Assembly (NCBI RefSeq): GCF_003096815.1
Contig: NZ_QENY01000001.1
Coordinates: 124,001 to 188,000, forward strand
Length of the DNA stretch: 64,000 nt
DNA from: Hallella colorans
Lineage (GTDB): Bacteria; Bacteroidota; Bacteroidia; Bacteroidales; Bacteroidaceae
Direction of reading: 5' to 3'
Shown here: in pieces, positions 1 through 7,695 of the stretch
Layout: every line of letters starts with the position of its first letter
How positions within the stretch are numbered: the stretch's first letter is position 1
Made by a program: the position numbers and the translations under genes
The notes under the pieces: generated by a model
Databases searched by the model: none
Seen by the model: only the letters and a program-made list of their open reading frames with translations
Told to the model about the DNA's origin: nothing

Positions 1-1
1 T

Positions 2-745
2 GTTGGAACTCGGCATCCGCTGACCATTGTCAAGAATGAGATTATTAGTATTTTCCAACGTATGGGTTTTGTGCTCTACCAAGGACCAGAGATTGATGAC
101 GACAATCATGTTTTCACCATGCTCAACTTTGCGGCTGACCATCCCGCACGTGACATGCAAGACACGTTTTTCATTTCTAAGAATGACAAAGACGTAACCA
201 AAAATGTAATTTTGCGCTCGCATACCTCTGGTGATGAGGCTCATTTTATGGAAAATCACCAACCGCCCATACGTATACTTTGCCCAGGCCGAGTTTATCG
301 TAACGAGGCTATTTCTGCGCGTGCGCATTGTTTTTTTCATCAAGTGGAAGGGCTATATGTTGATAAGGGGGTGAGTTTTGCTGACCTCAAGCAAGCGTTG
401 TTGACGTTTGCTCGTGAAATGTTTGGCACAGAAACTAAGATACGTCTTCGCCCGTCATACTTCCCATTTACAGAACCCAGCGCGGAGATGGACATATCAT
501 GCAATATTTGTGGTGGCAAGGGTTGTGGATTTTGCAAGCACACAGGATGGGTGGAAATCTTGGGATGTGGCATGGTTGACCCTCATGACCTTGAGGCTTG
601 TGGCATAGATTCGAGCGTTTATACGGGTTTTGCTTTTGGCATGGGCGTGGAGCGCATTACGAACTTGAAATATCGCGTGAGCGACCTCCGCTTATTCTCC
701 GAGAATGACACTCGCTTCTTGGAACAGTTCAAAAGCGCTTATTAA
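2..745 (+). CDS. pheS: Phenylalanyl-tRNA synthetase alpha subunit, 3' part
   Basis: Charges tRNA-Phe with phenylalanine as the catalytic alpha subunit of the cytosolic alpha2beta2 enzyme. The reading frame is open from the window edge and begins with the class II core motif GTRHPLTIVKNEI, so the true start and the N-terminal coiled-coil arm lie upstream. Motif 2 (VYRNEAISARAHCFFHQVEG) and motif 3 (GFAFGMGVERI) are both present, as is the Cys/Gly-rich stretch CNICGGKGCGFCKHTGW that is normal in this family. About 247 codons are visible, ending at TAA. The gene is truncated only by the window. Confidence 0.97.
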   Translation, partial: VGTRHPLTIVKNEIISIFQRMGFVLYQGPEIDDDNHVFTMLNFAADHPARDMQDTFFISKNDKDVTKNVILRSHTSGDEAHFMENHQPPIRILCPGRVYRNEAISARAHCFFHQVEGLYVDKGVSFADLKQALLTFAREMFGTETKIRLRPSYFPFTEPSAEMDISCNICGGKGCGFCKHTGWVEILGCGMVDPHDLEACGIDSSVYTGFAFGMGVERITNLKYRVSDLRLFSENDTRFLEQFKSAY

Positions 746-903
746 GGCAAGCGTAAGTCAGTACGACTATGCTTTGAAATGTAAATCAAGAACACAGCTC
801 TGTATTGTTGAATCTCTAAATATTTAAGATAGAATTGTATTTTTGTATCGAGAAGAAAATATTCTTCCTGAGGCAAAATAATAAATAGCACAATACAAAT
901 AAT

Positions 904-1136
904 ATAAAAATCTTTTTCCCATGAGTAGTAGGGATAGGCAATATATATCGTATCCAATGCTTTGACCTACCACTTGTGGTCTGCAAATTCTGCTCTGTTA
1001 TCTGTGGTTATACTTCTTGCGCTACGCTTGTAAGGCTGCAATAAGAGGTATACGGTTCGAGACAAGCCTTTGACATCCTTGTCCTTCTTATTATTTAATC
1101 ATAGTAAATCCTGTGTGGCGTTCATCTTTACGCTTC
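904..1136 (-). pseudogene. IS30-family transposase remnant
   Basis: Reading the minus strand gives a degraded piece of an IS30-type DDE transposase. The conserved stretches ITTDNRAEFADHKW and YIAYPYYSWEKD correspond to the ITTDNG.EF...H and YFAHPYSSWEKG blocks of IS30 transposases, and KDVKGLSRTVYLLLQPYK lies just before them. An in-frame TAG follows HKW, and a frameshift is needed to join the upstream block RHTGFTMIK. There is no start codon and no terminal inverted repeat was recognised. A related fragment at 62195-62568 offers a direct comparison inside this window. It is a relic and not a functional gene. Confidence 0.75.
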
Positions 1137-1432
1137 TTTTTGTTTATCTACAAAACTTGCATTTCTTAATTGAACTAACGCTTACGATAATCAATATCTT
1201 TGAAAACTTTTTAGAAACGATTAAATAAGTATCCTTGGCTGAAAAAAGTTTTCTTTCAGATGTCGCCATAACTTAAATCAAACAATATTATTCATTTCTT
1301 TTTACCATTTATCACATGTCTTTTTATTCTAAATCCTGATGGAAAAATACGATTTTTAGAATAAATCATAAAAAAAAGGTTTCAATCTTGCAAATATAAT
1401 GTTTTTTACATGCTACAAAGCAAGTTTTTTGC

Positions 1433-1441
1433 TATATTTGC
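1433..1441 (+). promoter_or_regulatory. -7 element upstream of ATPase gene
   Basis: TATATTTGC matches the Bacteroidota -7 consensus TAnnTTTG and lies 25 bases before the ATG at 1466. No clear -33 TTTG was found at the usual distance. Confidence 0.55.
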
Positions 1442-1465
1442 CAAGAACAAAGGTGCTTGACTATC

Positions 1466-2281
1466 ATGAAAAAATATGCAGATTATATCAAACGGATAGA
1501 GATTGACTCACTATGGAACGACCAAAGACACATCATTTGGGACCTTGACCGACAAGTTAATATCCTTAGTGGTGTTAATGGCGTGGGCAAAACTACAATT
1601 CTCAACAAAGTGGTGAAACTCTTGGCAAGTGCTAAAGATGACAAAACTTTTACGGTGAAAGGCGTGCATCTGACCATCGAACCAGAAGACGCAACACATA
1701 TCAGATTTGATATTTTTCGCAGTTTTGACCGTCCACTGATGACATCAGACACACTTTCAAAAATTAATATGTCTTTGGTCACAGAACTTGATTGGCAACT
1801 TTTTCAGCTACAACGCAAGTTTTTAGACTATCAAGTGAATATTGGTAATCGTATCATCCAGGAACTTCAAAGTGGATTGCCAGAGTCAGCACATCGCGCG
1901 CACCTATTGTCAGAACCTAAAGTAAGATTTCAAGACGACATTGATAACCTATTTGCAGACACTAACAAAACCATCATTCGAACTGAAAATGAGATACGTT
2001 TCTTGCAGCAGAATGAAATCCTTGAACCTTATCAACTATCAAGTGGAGAGAAACAGATGCTCGCCATCTTGCTAACCGTGCTCGTGGAAGATAATCAAAA
2101 CTACGTGTTTTTTATGGACGAGCCTGAGGTGAGCCTGCATGTGGAATGGCAGAAACAACTCATAGACCTTATCATCGGACTAAACCCGAATGTGCAAATT
2201 ATATTGACCACACATAGTCCAGCGGTTATCATGAACGGCTGGATGGACAAAGTGACAGAGGTGAGCGACATCACCACTTAG
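1466..2281 (+). CDS. ABC-type AAA ATPase (OLD/AriA-like)
   Basis: A SMC/ABC-class ATPase of about 271 residues. Walker A GVNGVGKTT lies near residues 36-44, the ABC signature LSSGEKQ near 191-197, Walker B FFMDEPEVSLH near 215-225, and the H-loop TTHSP near 248-252. The region between Walker A and the signature is short, so there is no long coiled coil as in SMC or RecN. An upstream TTG at 1457 is possible, but ATG at 1466 sits better behind AAAGG. The next gene encodes a DUF4435 TOPRIM protein. This two-gene pattern is that of OLD-like and PARIS (AriA/AriB) defence ATPase-nuclease pairs. The defence role is inference; similar pairs also occur as fixed chromosomal genes in Bacteroidales. Confidence 0.85.
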   Translation: MKKYADYIKRIEIDSLWNDQRHIIWDLDRQVNILSGVNGVGKTTILNKVVKLLASAKDDKTFTVKGVHLTIEPEDATHIRFDIFRSFDRPLMTSDTLSKINMSLVTELDWQLFQLQRKFLDYQVNIGNRIIQELQSGLPESAHRAHLLSEPKVRFQDDIDNLFADTNKTIIRTENEIRFLQQNEILEPYQLSSGEKQMLAILLTVLVEDNQNYVFFMDEPEVSLHVEWQKQLIDLIIGLNPNVQIILTTHSPAVIMNGWMDKVTEVSDITT

Positions 2282-2403
2282 AAACAAATACGCCTTCCAT
2301 AAATCACATACCATTATAGAGACTCTCCCACTCTGTTTTCAATGATGGTTCCAAGTTTAAAATCAGTTTGCACGCACGTGCAACAAGACAATCATTATAA
2401 ACT

Positions 2404-3420
2404 ATGGGCAAACGATTACATGACCATTTAAACTCAACATATTTCGAGGCGGCCAACAAGTTGAATTCCAAATCTTCTCGAAGAAGAGTTGTGGCATACG
2501 TCGAAAGCTATGACGACGTATTTTTCTGGAGACAAATTTTGAGCCAGTTTGAGACCGATGACATATATTTTGAAGTAATGTTGCCCTCTCGCGTAGAACG
2601 ACTTGAGCGTGGAAAAAAAGCCGCTATCATGCAATTATTTTCCAACAAGGTGGGACAAGACATGATTGTTTGTATCGATGCTGATTACGATTATCTTGAA
2701 CAAGGTGCCACACAAACATCGCGTGATGTCAACAATAATCCATATATTTTCCACACATACGCCTACGCTATAGAGAACATGCAGTGTTATGCGCCATCAC
2801 TACACGACGTGTGCGTAGCCGTGACGCTCAATGATCATTTGATTTTTGATATTGAAAAATACTTGTCAGACTATTCAGAGGCTATCTTTCCACTATTTAT
2901 ATGGAGTATATGGTATTATAGAACACCTAACTACAACGAGTTTACCATTACTAATTTTCTACATATCATCGAAATGGGAAACTTCTCTTTTTTTCACGTC
3001 GAGGATATGTTGAAAAGGTTGAGGAGCAAGGTTGGGAAAAAAGTAAAACAGCTGCAAAAAAACAATCCGAACGCATACGAGTCGTATGCAAAAGTCAAAG
3101 AAGAGTGCAAACGGTTGGGAGTTACCCCCCAGACCTCCTATTTATATATACAAGGACACCACCTCTTTAACAGAGTGGTTGTGCCCATGCTCACTAAGAT
3201 TTGCGAGCACCTTGTCAAAGAGAGAGAAAGAGAAATAACAAGCCAAAGCTTGCATGGTACTCAACGCCGAAACGAATTGTCTTGTTACTCCAACAGTGTG
3301 GAAGAAATCATTCCTATGTTAAAAAAGAACGCAGGTTTCATGCGATCGGACGAGTATTTGCATATCAAGCAAGATTTGGAAGTATTCATGCAAAAAATAA
3401 GCAGAAACATAAAAAAATAA
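2404..3420 (+). CDS. DUF4435 TOPRIM-type protein (AriB-like)
   Basis: A 338-residue protein recognised as DUF4435, a family with a TOPRIM-like fold. The N-terminal Glu is in VESYDD (E34) and the acidic triad in CIDADYD (D92, D94, D96), spaced as in TOPRIM nucleases such as OLD and AriB. The middle is aromatic-rich and the C-terminal third is lysine-rich and helical. It follows the ATPase gene by 122 bases on the same strand, so the two are probably one functional unit in which the ATPase controls the TOPRIM effector. A role in phage defence is inferred from architecture only; a housekeeping nucleic-acid role cannot be excluded. Confidence 0.8.
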   Translation: MGKRLHDHLNSTYFEAANKLNSKSSRRRVVAYVESYDDVFFWRQILSQFETDDIYFEVMLPSRVERLERGKKAAIMQLFSNKVGQDMIVCIDADYDYLEQGATQTSRDVNNNPYIFHTYAYAIENMQCYAPSLHDVCVAVTLNDHLIFDIEKYLSDYSEAIFPLFIWSIWYYRTPNYNEFTITNFLHIIEMGNFSFFHVEDMLKRLRSKVGKKVKQLQKNNPNAYESYAKVKEECKRLGVTPQTSYLYIQGHHLFNRVVVPMLTKICEHLVKEREREITSQSLHGTQRRNELSCYSNSVEEIIPMLKKNAGFMRSDEYLHIKQDLEVFMQKISRNIKK

Positions 3421-3588
3421 AGCAAGAACACAATTGTCAATAAATTAATAAAGGTACTTATTCTTTGGCATGTCAAACCATGACATTACTATCAATACAT
3501 TTTTAAATCAAAGTTGTAAAATTATTTGTTATATGCCATGACAATAAACAACAAATTCGTATAATCTTAAACATCAATATTTTTACTT

Positions 3589-4497
3589 ATGAGAAAATTT
3601 TTTATCACAATTTTTTTGGTCTTGTTTTATATTGTTGGAGTTCACGCCCAACTACTTTACAAAATCTCTGGCAACAATCTGCCTCGGCCCTCTTATATCA
3701 TAGGCACACACCATTTGGCTAACGTAGGGTTCGTAAACAAAATTAAAGGTGTGAACGATGTACTTACCAACACCGAACAGGTGTATGGCGAATTGATATG
3801 GGACAATATGACCAACGCTGACAGCGTGGCGTACATGAAACAACAAATGACCCTACCCGACGGAAAAACATTAAAAGATGTGCTATCCACGGAACAATAC
3901 GCTAAGCTGAACGCCTATCTAAAGAGTGCTATGCAGGCCGACCTCAACAATCCTATCGTACAAGCACAGATGGGTAAACTTACTCCATTGGCCATGGTCA
4001 TACAGCTCACCATTCTCTCCTATATGACCAAACACATTGGTGAATTTGACCCTACAAGCACCTTTGACCAGTATTTTCAGGCACAAGCCAAGAAAAACAA
4101 GGAGTATGTTGGTGGGTTGGAGACCGTGGCTTTTCAAGCCAAAGTGCTCTATGGGAGCATGCCCTTACAACGGCAGTTGGTAATGTTGGAATGTTTTCTC
4201 GACCACACTGCGTTCATGGAGGAGATGGCAGAAAAGATGTCTGAAGCTTTTTACGCCCAAGATTTAAACGCGTTAAAAGCCGCCCAAGACGAGAAACTTA
4301 ACAATAGTTGTGATAACACGCCTGAGGAAAATGATCTCCTTATTTACAGCCGAAACACCGATTGGCTCAAAAAAATGCCTGCCATCATGGCCAAGGCTCC
4401 TACTTTTTTTGTTATTGGAGCGTTGCATCTGCCTGGTGATAAAGGCGTGTTGGATGGTTTGAGGAAATTGGGTTACACCGTGGAGGGCGTGCGATAA
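3589..4497 (+). CDS. TraB/GumN family protein
   Basis: A 302-residue secreted protein of the TraB/GumN family, proposed to have a metalloprotease-like (Tiki/EreA) fold. A signal peptide covers about residues 1-20 (ends HAQ). The family hallmarks are GTHH near residues 39-42 and the C-terminal GALHLPGDKG block followed by L..LGYTV. Length is typical for Bacteroidota members. It stands alone and ends at a strong terminator at 4548-4586. The natural substrate is unknown; unrelated to TraB of conjugation systems despite the name. Confidence 0.85.
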   Translation: MRKFFITIFLVLFYIVGVHAQLLYKISGNNLPRPSYIIGTHHLANVGFVNKIKGVNDVLTNTEQVYGELIWDNMTNADSVAYMKQQMTLPDGKTLKDVLSTEQYAKLNAYLKSAMQADLNNPIVQAQMGKLTPLAMVIQLTILSYMTKHIGEFDPTSTFDQYFQAQAKKNKEYVGGLETVAFQAKVLYGSMPLQRQLVMLECFLDHTAFMEEMAEKMSEAFYAQDLNALKAAQDEKLNNSCDNTPEENDLLIYSRNTDWLKKMPAIMAKAPTFFVIGALHLPGDKGVLDGLRKLGYTVEGVR

Positions 4498-4547
4498 CCA
4501 TCGCATACCAATATTTCCAAAGAGCATACCAAGCTAAAATCCCTCAT

Positions 4548-4586
4548 AGCCAAACGTATATTGCAAACTATACGTTTGGCTTTTTT
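4548..4586 (+). terminator. Rho-independent terminator
   Basis: A perfect 13-bp stem (AGCCAAACGTATA paired with TATACGTTTGGCT), an 8-base loop and a run of six T. It ends the TraB/GumN transcript. The converging ZIP gene ends at 4665, so it could only act on that transcript after an 80-base extension. Confidence 0.9.
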
Positions 4587-4664
4587 AATCGATGCTGTGG
4601 GATATATTTTACTGTCATAAGTTGCGCCACTCACTGGATGAGCTGTCAAACTCTATCAACAATG

Positions 4665-5447
4665 TTAGCCCAGCACCACATCAAGCGACATCATAAGTAC
4701 AAAACCTATGGCAAACCCTATGGTTGACCAGTTGGAGTGCTCACCCTCCGATGCCTCCGGAATGAGTTCCTCTATAACGACATAAAACATTGCGCCCGCT
4801 GCAAAAGCCAACAAATAAGGCAATATTGGAGTCATAATGGAGGTTAGGAGTATGACAAGAATAGCCCCCAGAGGCTCCACCGCCCCACTAAGCGTACCCA
4901 TGACAAACGATTTTGTTTTGCTTCCACCCGCAGCCTTCATAGGCATGGATATAATGGCGCCCTCTGGTATGTTCTGAATGGCTATGCCAATGGCCAAAGT
5001 CAGTGCACCTGCGGCAGATATCCACTCGCTGCCCTGAATCGCTCCCGCGACCACAACGCCCACAGCCATGCCCTCCGGGAAATTATGGATCGTGACAGCC
5101 AATGATAACATGGCAACTTTGGATAAATGTGCTTTAGGCCCTTCAGGTCTGGTTTCGCCTATATGAAGGTGTGGAGTGATCACATCCATGAGCAACAAGA
5201 AAGCCATGCCTACTAACATACCTACTGCTGCCGGCACCACACTCAATTTGCCCATTGCTGAAGACATCTCCATGCTCGGTATAAGTAGAGACCATACAGA
5301 GGCGGCAACCATCACCCCAGAGGCAAATCCCAATAATGTCTTTTGTAGTTTGGTGGACATCTCGTCTTTCATAAAAAACACAAAAGACGCTCCTAACATC
5401 GTGCCCAAAAATGGAATGACCAATGACAATATAATCTCTAAATTCAT
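4665..5447 (-). CDS. ZIP family metal transporter (GufA type)
   Basis: An inner-membrane divalent metal importer or exchanger of 260 residues with about eight hydrophobic segments. The two metal-site motifs of the family are HNFPEG (residues 121-126, helix IV) and QNIPEG (158-163, helix V), and EELIPEA lies near the C-terminus. A short histidine-containing loop (TPHLHIG, about 91-97) precedes helix IV. Substrate is probably zinc, with iron or manganese possible. Single gene, convergent with the TraB/GumN gene. Confidence 0.92.
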   Translation of the reverse strand: MNLEIILSLVIPFLGTMLGASFVFFMKDEMSTKLQKTLLGFASGVMVAASVWSLLIPSMEMSSAMGKLSVVPAAVGMLVGMAFLLLMDVITPHLHIGETRPEGPKAHLSKVAMLSLAVTIHNFPEGMAVGVVVAGAIQGSEWISAAGALTLAIGIAIQNIPEGAIISMPMKAAGGSKTKSFVMGTLSGAVEPLGAILVILLTSIMTPILPYLLAFAAGAMFYVVIEELIPEASEGEHSNWSTIGFAIGFVLMMSLDVVLG

Positions 5448-5784
5448 GATAGAAAATTCTCGTGCCTTATTATGAGCTGTTTATAATAATTAGACTTGTC
5501 AGATTAAAAGTTCATTTTCAAGGCTAATATGTTGGGTGATTGACGGATTATGGCGAGTCACTCGGCTTAACAGACTTACATCATGAGCCGATAAAAAGCC
5601 AAATTGTGACAAAATCCAATTCATATTTCGTTTAAAAAAATATGCAGTGGCAATTTTCAGAACACGCAAATTCCAAATCATGCCATATGATACACCCCAC
5701 CCCTCTTAAATGTTTTAATTTATAAATGCAAAAATAAAAAAATAATTTTACATGAAACATTTAATATAGCAAATAAATCTAACA
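5448..5784. other. Intergenic region upstream of ZIP gene
   Basis: Gene-free AT-rich stretch between the ZIP gene and the terminator of the repeat-protein gene. No promoter with both elements, no RNA gene and no repeat was recognised. Confidence 0.5.
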
Positions 5785-5810
5785 ACAAAAAACGTGTACA
5801 TCACACGTTT
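5784..5810 (-). terminator. Terminator of the repeat-protein gene
   Basis: On the minus strand AAACGTGT, loop GATGT, then ACACGTTT followed by a T-run. It lies about 90 bases past the stop codon of the Lys/Asp-rich gene. Confidence 0.75.
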
Positions 5811-5897
5811 CATCCTCATATATCACAGATGAACACAGTATGTGCACACGTCCATTATTAATCTACAATTTAAATTTAAAAAATGAAATAATCCTGA

Positions 5898-6953
5898 CTA
5901 TTTACCTCCAAACAGTGATTTTAGTTTGCTGAAGAAGCCCGATTTCTTTACATTCTCCTCTACTTCTTCTACCTTGTCTTGAGCATCATCAACCAAGTCT
6001 TCCGCTTCCTCACTAACATCCTCCACGAAATCTTTCGCTTTCTTGGCGGCGTCACTCTCTTTTAAGTCGTTAACGGTGCCCCAAAGCTTATCGCGCATTT
6101 TCTTAACATTTTCGTTAGCGCGCGCATCCTCGATAGCCTCCACTGTCTTCTTGGTAAGGTCATGGCGCGTTTCCGAAATTTTCTCTTTAGCGTCATTGAT
6201 AGCTTTTTTCACGTCGTCTACCATACTTCCAACCTTATCCTTGGCTTCATCGGTCATGTTTTCAACCTTTTCTTTAGCCTCTTTCACATTTTCATTGTCT
6301 TTCAAATCTTCCATTTTGTCTTTAATTTTGTCTTTGATATTCTTGGCGGATTCTTTTATATCCTTTCTGGCATCATTGGCTTTGTCCTTGGCGTCCTTGG
6401 CGATATTCTCAGCTTTGTCCTTTACATCCTTGGCCACGTCTTCTGCCTTTTCTTTCATTTCTTGTGTCTTTTCCTTAGCCTTGCAGTCTTTTTTTGTGTC
6501 GTCAACAGCATCCTCAACTTTTCCTTTCAAATCTTTGGCAAGATTTTCAGCTTTGTCTTTGGTCTCTTTCGCTGTTTTTTTCACATTGTCCGCTATATCA
6601 TTGGCTACATCCTTGACACTCTCTGCTGCGTCATTAACGTCATCTGCCACGTCTTTGGCTGCGTCTTTTGTTTGCTTAACAGCATCGGTATCCTCAACGT
6701 CGTCCACAACATTCTTGACTTTTTGCTTCACATCCTTAGCCACGTCTTTCGTCTCTTTTGCCACATCTTTGACTTTATCCTTGACCTTTTTGGTGGCATC
6801 CTTCACGTCATCAGCTACATCTTCAGCCACATCTTTAGCCTTGTCTTTAGCCTTTTTTACAGACTCATCATCCTCAGCTTTCTTGACAACATCTTTTACT
6901 TTGTCTTTTACTTTATCAAGATCATTGTTGTTTTTATCTTCTTTTGGTCTCAT
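5898..6953 (-). CDS. Lys/Asp/Ala-rich LEA-like repeat protein
   Basis: A 351-residue protein made almost entirely of degenerate repeats built from DKAKDVA, KDVKDKV and similar units of roughly 7-11 residues. It is nearly devoid of aromatic residues, has one cysteine, and has no signal peptide or membrane span. The C-terminus FFSKLKSLFGGK is the only non-repetitive part. Composition and periodicity resemble group 3 LEA proteins and apolipoprotein-like amphipathic helices. A role in desiccation, osmotic or envelope stress is a guess from composition. Overlapping frames on the opposite strand are long and open only because of the biased composition. It has its own promoter and terminator, so it is a monocistronic unit. 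Confidence 0.85.
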   Translation of the reverse strand: MRPKEDKNNNDLDKVKDKVKDVVKKAEDDESVKKAKDKAKDVAEDVADDVKDATKKVKDKVKDVAKETKDVAKDVKQKVKNVVDDVEDTDAVKQTKDAAKDVADDVNDAAESVKDVANDIADNVKKTAKETKDKAENLAKDLKGKVEDAVDDTKKDCKAKEKTQEMKEKAEDVAKDVKDKAENIAKDAKDKANDARKDIKESAKNIKDKIKDKMEDLKDNENVKEAKEKVENMTDEAKDKVGSMVDDVKKAINDAKEKISETRHDLTKKTVEAIEDARANENVKKMRDKLWGTVNDLKESDAAKKAKDFVEDVSEEAEDLVDDAQDKVEEVEENVKKSGFFSKLKSLFGGK

Positions 6954-7017
6954 ATAATTATAAAATTAGATGGTTATGATAATATTATACAAGGTAAATA
7001 ACTCTCATGTATACTTT

Positions 7018-7050
7018 GCAAATATAGTGATTTTTAGGCAGAAATCCAAA
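7018..7050 (-). promoter_or_regulatory. Promoter of the repeat-protein gene
   Basis: On the minus strand TTTG (7047-7050), 20-base spacer, TATATTTGC (7018-7026). It fits the Bacteroidota sigma-70-type consensus. The predicted transcript has a leader of about 55-60 bases before the ATG at 6953. Confidence 0.75.
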
Positions 7051-7695
7051 TTTTTTACCAAGAAAAAAACATATTTGTTAGTCTTATTTGAAGGATTTTT
7101 TTATTTTGTAAAATCTATGATAATTGCTGAAAAACCACTTTTAAAATACATATACTCCACAAAAAGTATGGGTACATAAGATGTAAAAAAAATCATTCAC
7201 AGTTTCCTACTATTTAAGCTAAGCATCTACATTGCTTCAAACTTTTGCAACATATTAGCGACTAATATAAAAAAATAATGCTGAATTAAGCTGACAGATC
7301 CTTGTCAGAGTATTGATTATTATAGTAAACCACATAAATGCTGCTGAAATTCTCAAAAAAAACGCATTTCAACAAAGTTTTACAAATCAGCATTTTATAG
7401 AGGTTTGTTTATGTTAAACGCCAAAAATATGTTCAACATTTGTTGCGATTAATACTTGAACACATGTCGTTTAAGGCCTAATCATAAATCGATTAGGCCT
7501 TAAACATCATACAAATAGTACTGAATTGCAACACGATTAGTACCTGATCGTACAAGGATGTGAAAAACACGCAAAGAATACAAAGGACTAATGGCACCTG
7601 ATTAATCTAAAAAAGGGAAAAAATATTTGCATTCCTCTCCAAAAAGACAATCATAAAGTGCATTTATTTTGAGTATTTATTTTGACAAATCGTGG
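7051..7695. other. Intergenic region between repeat protein and PBP1A
   Basis: About 650 bases with no gene. It contains the hairpin at 7470-7504. Short related words cluster around it: CGATTAATACTTGA near 7446 and CGATTAGTACCTGA near 7528. The rest is AT-rich with no recognisable feature. Confidence 0.5.
7470..7504. repeat. Intergenic hairpin (14-7-14)
   Basis: A perfect 14-bp inverted repeat, TTTAAGGCCTAATC and GATTAGGCCTTAAA, around a 7-base loop. No T-run flanks it on either strand, so a terminator is unlikely. A second hairpin with the same size and the same inner CTAATC/GATTAG core lies at 22510-22544. Confidence 0.7.

Larger units (their letters stand above)
746..1456. other. Intergenic region after pheS
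   Basis: About 710 bases without an intact gene. It holds the IS30 remnant at 904-1136 and the promoter of the next gene near 1433. The stretch 1140-1430 is very AT-rich and nothing else was recognised in it. Confidence 0.7.

Noticed and set aside
742-957. Minus-strand 71-residue frame after pheS
   Set aside because: Only its start resembles IS30 transposase; it is part of the decayed element and not a gene.
6043-7001. Long plus-strand frames of about 280-300 codons opposite the repeat-protein gene
   Set aside because: They are Ser/Phe/Leu-rich mirror images of the Lys/Asp/Ala repeat; the promoter, terminator and sensible composition belong to the minus-strand gene.
7470-7504. Terminator reading of the intergenic hairpin
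   Set aside because: No T-run on either strand, and it lies 180-500 bases from the neighbouring gene ends.
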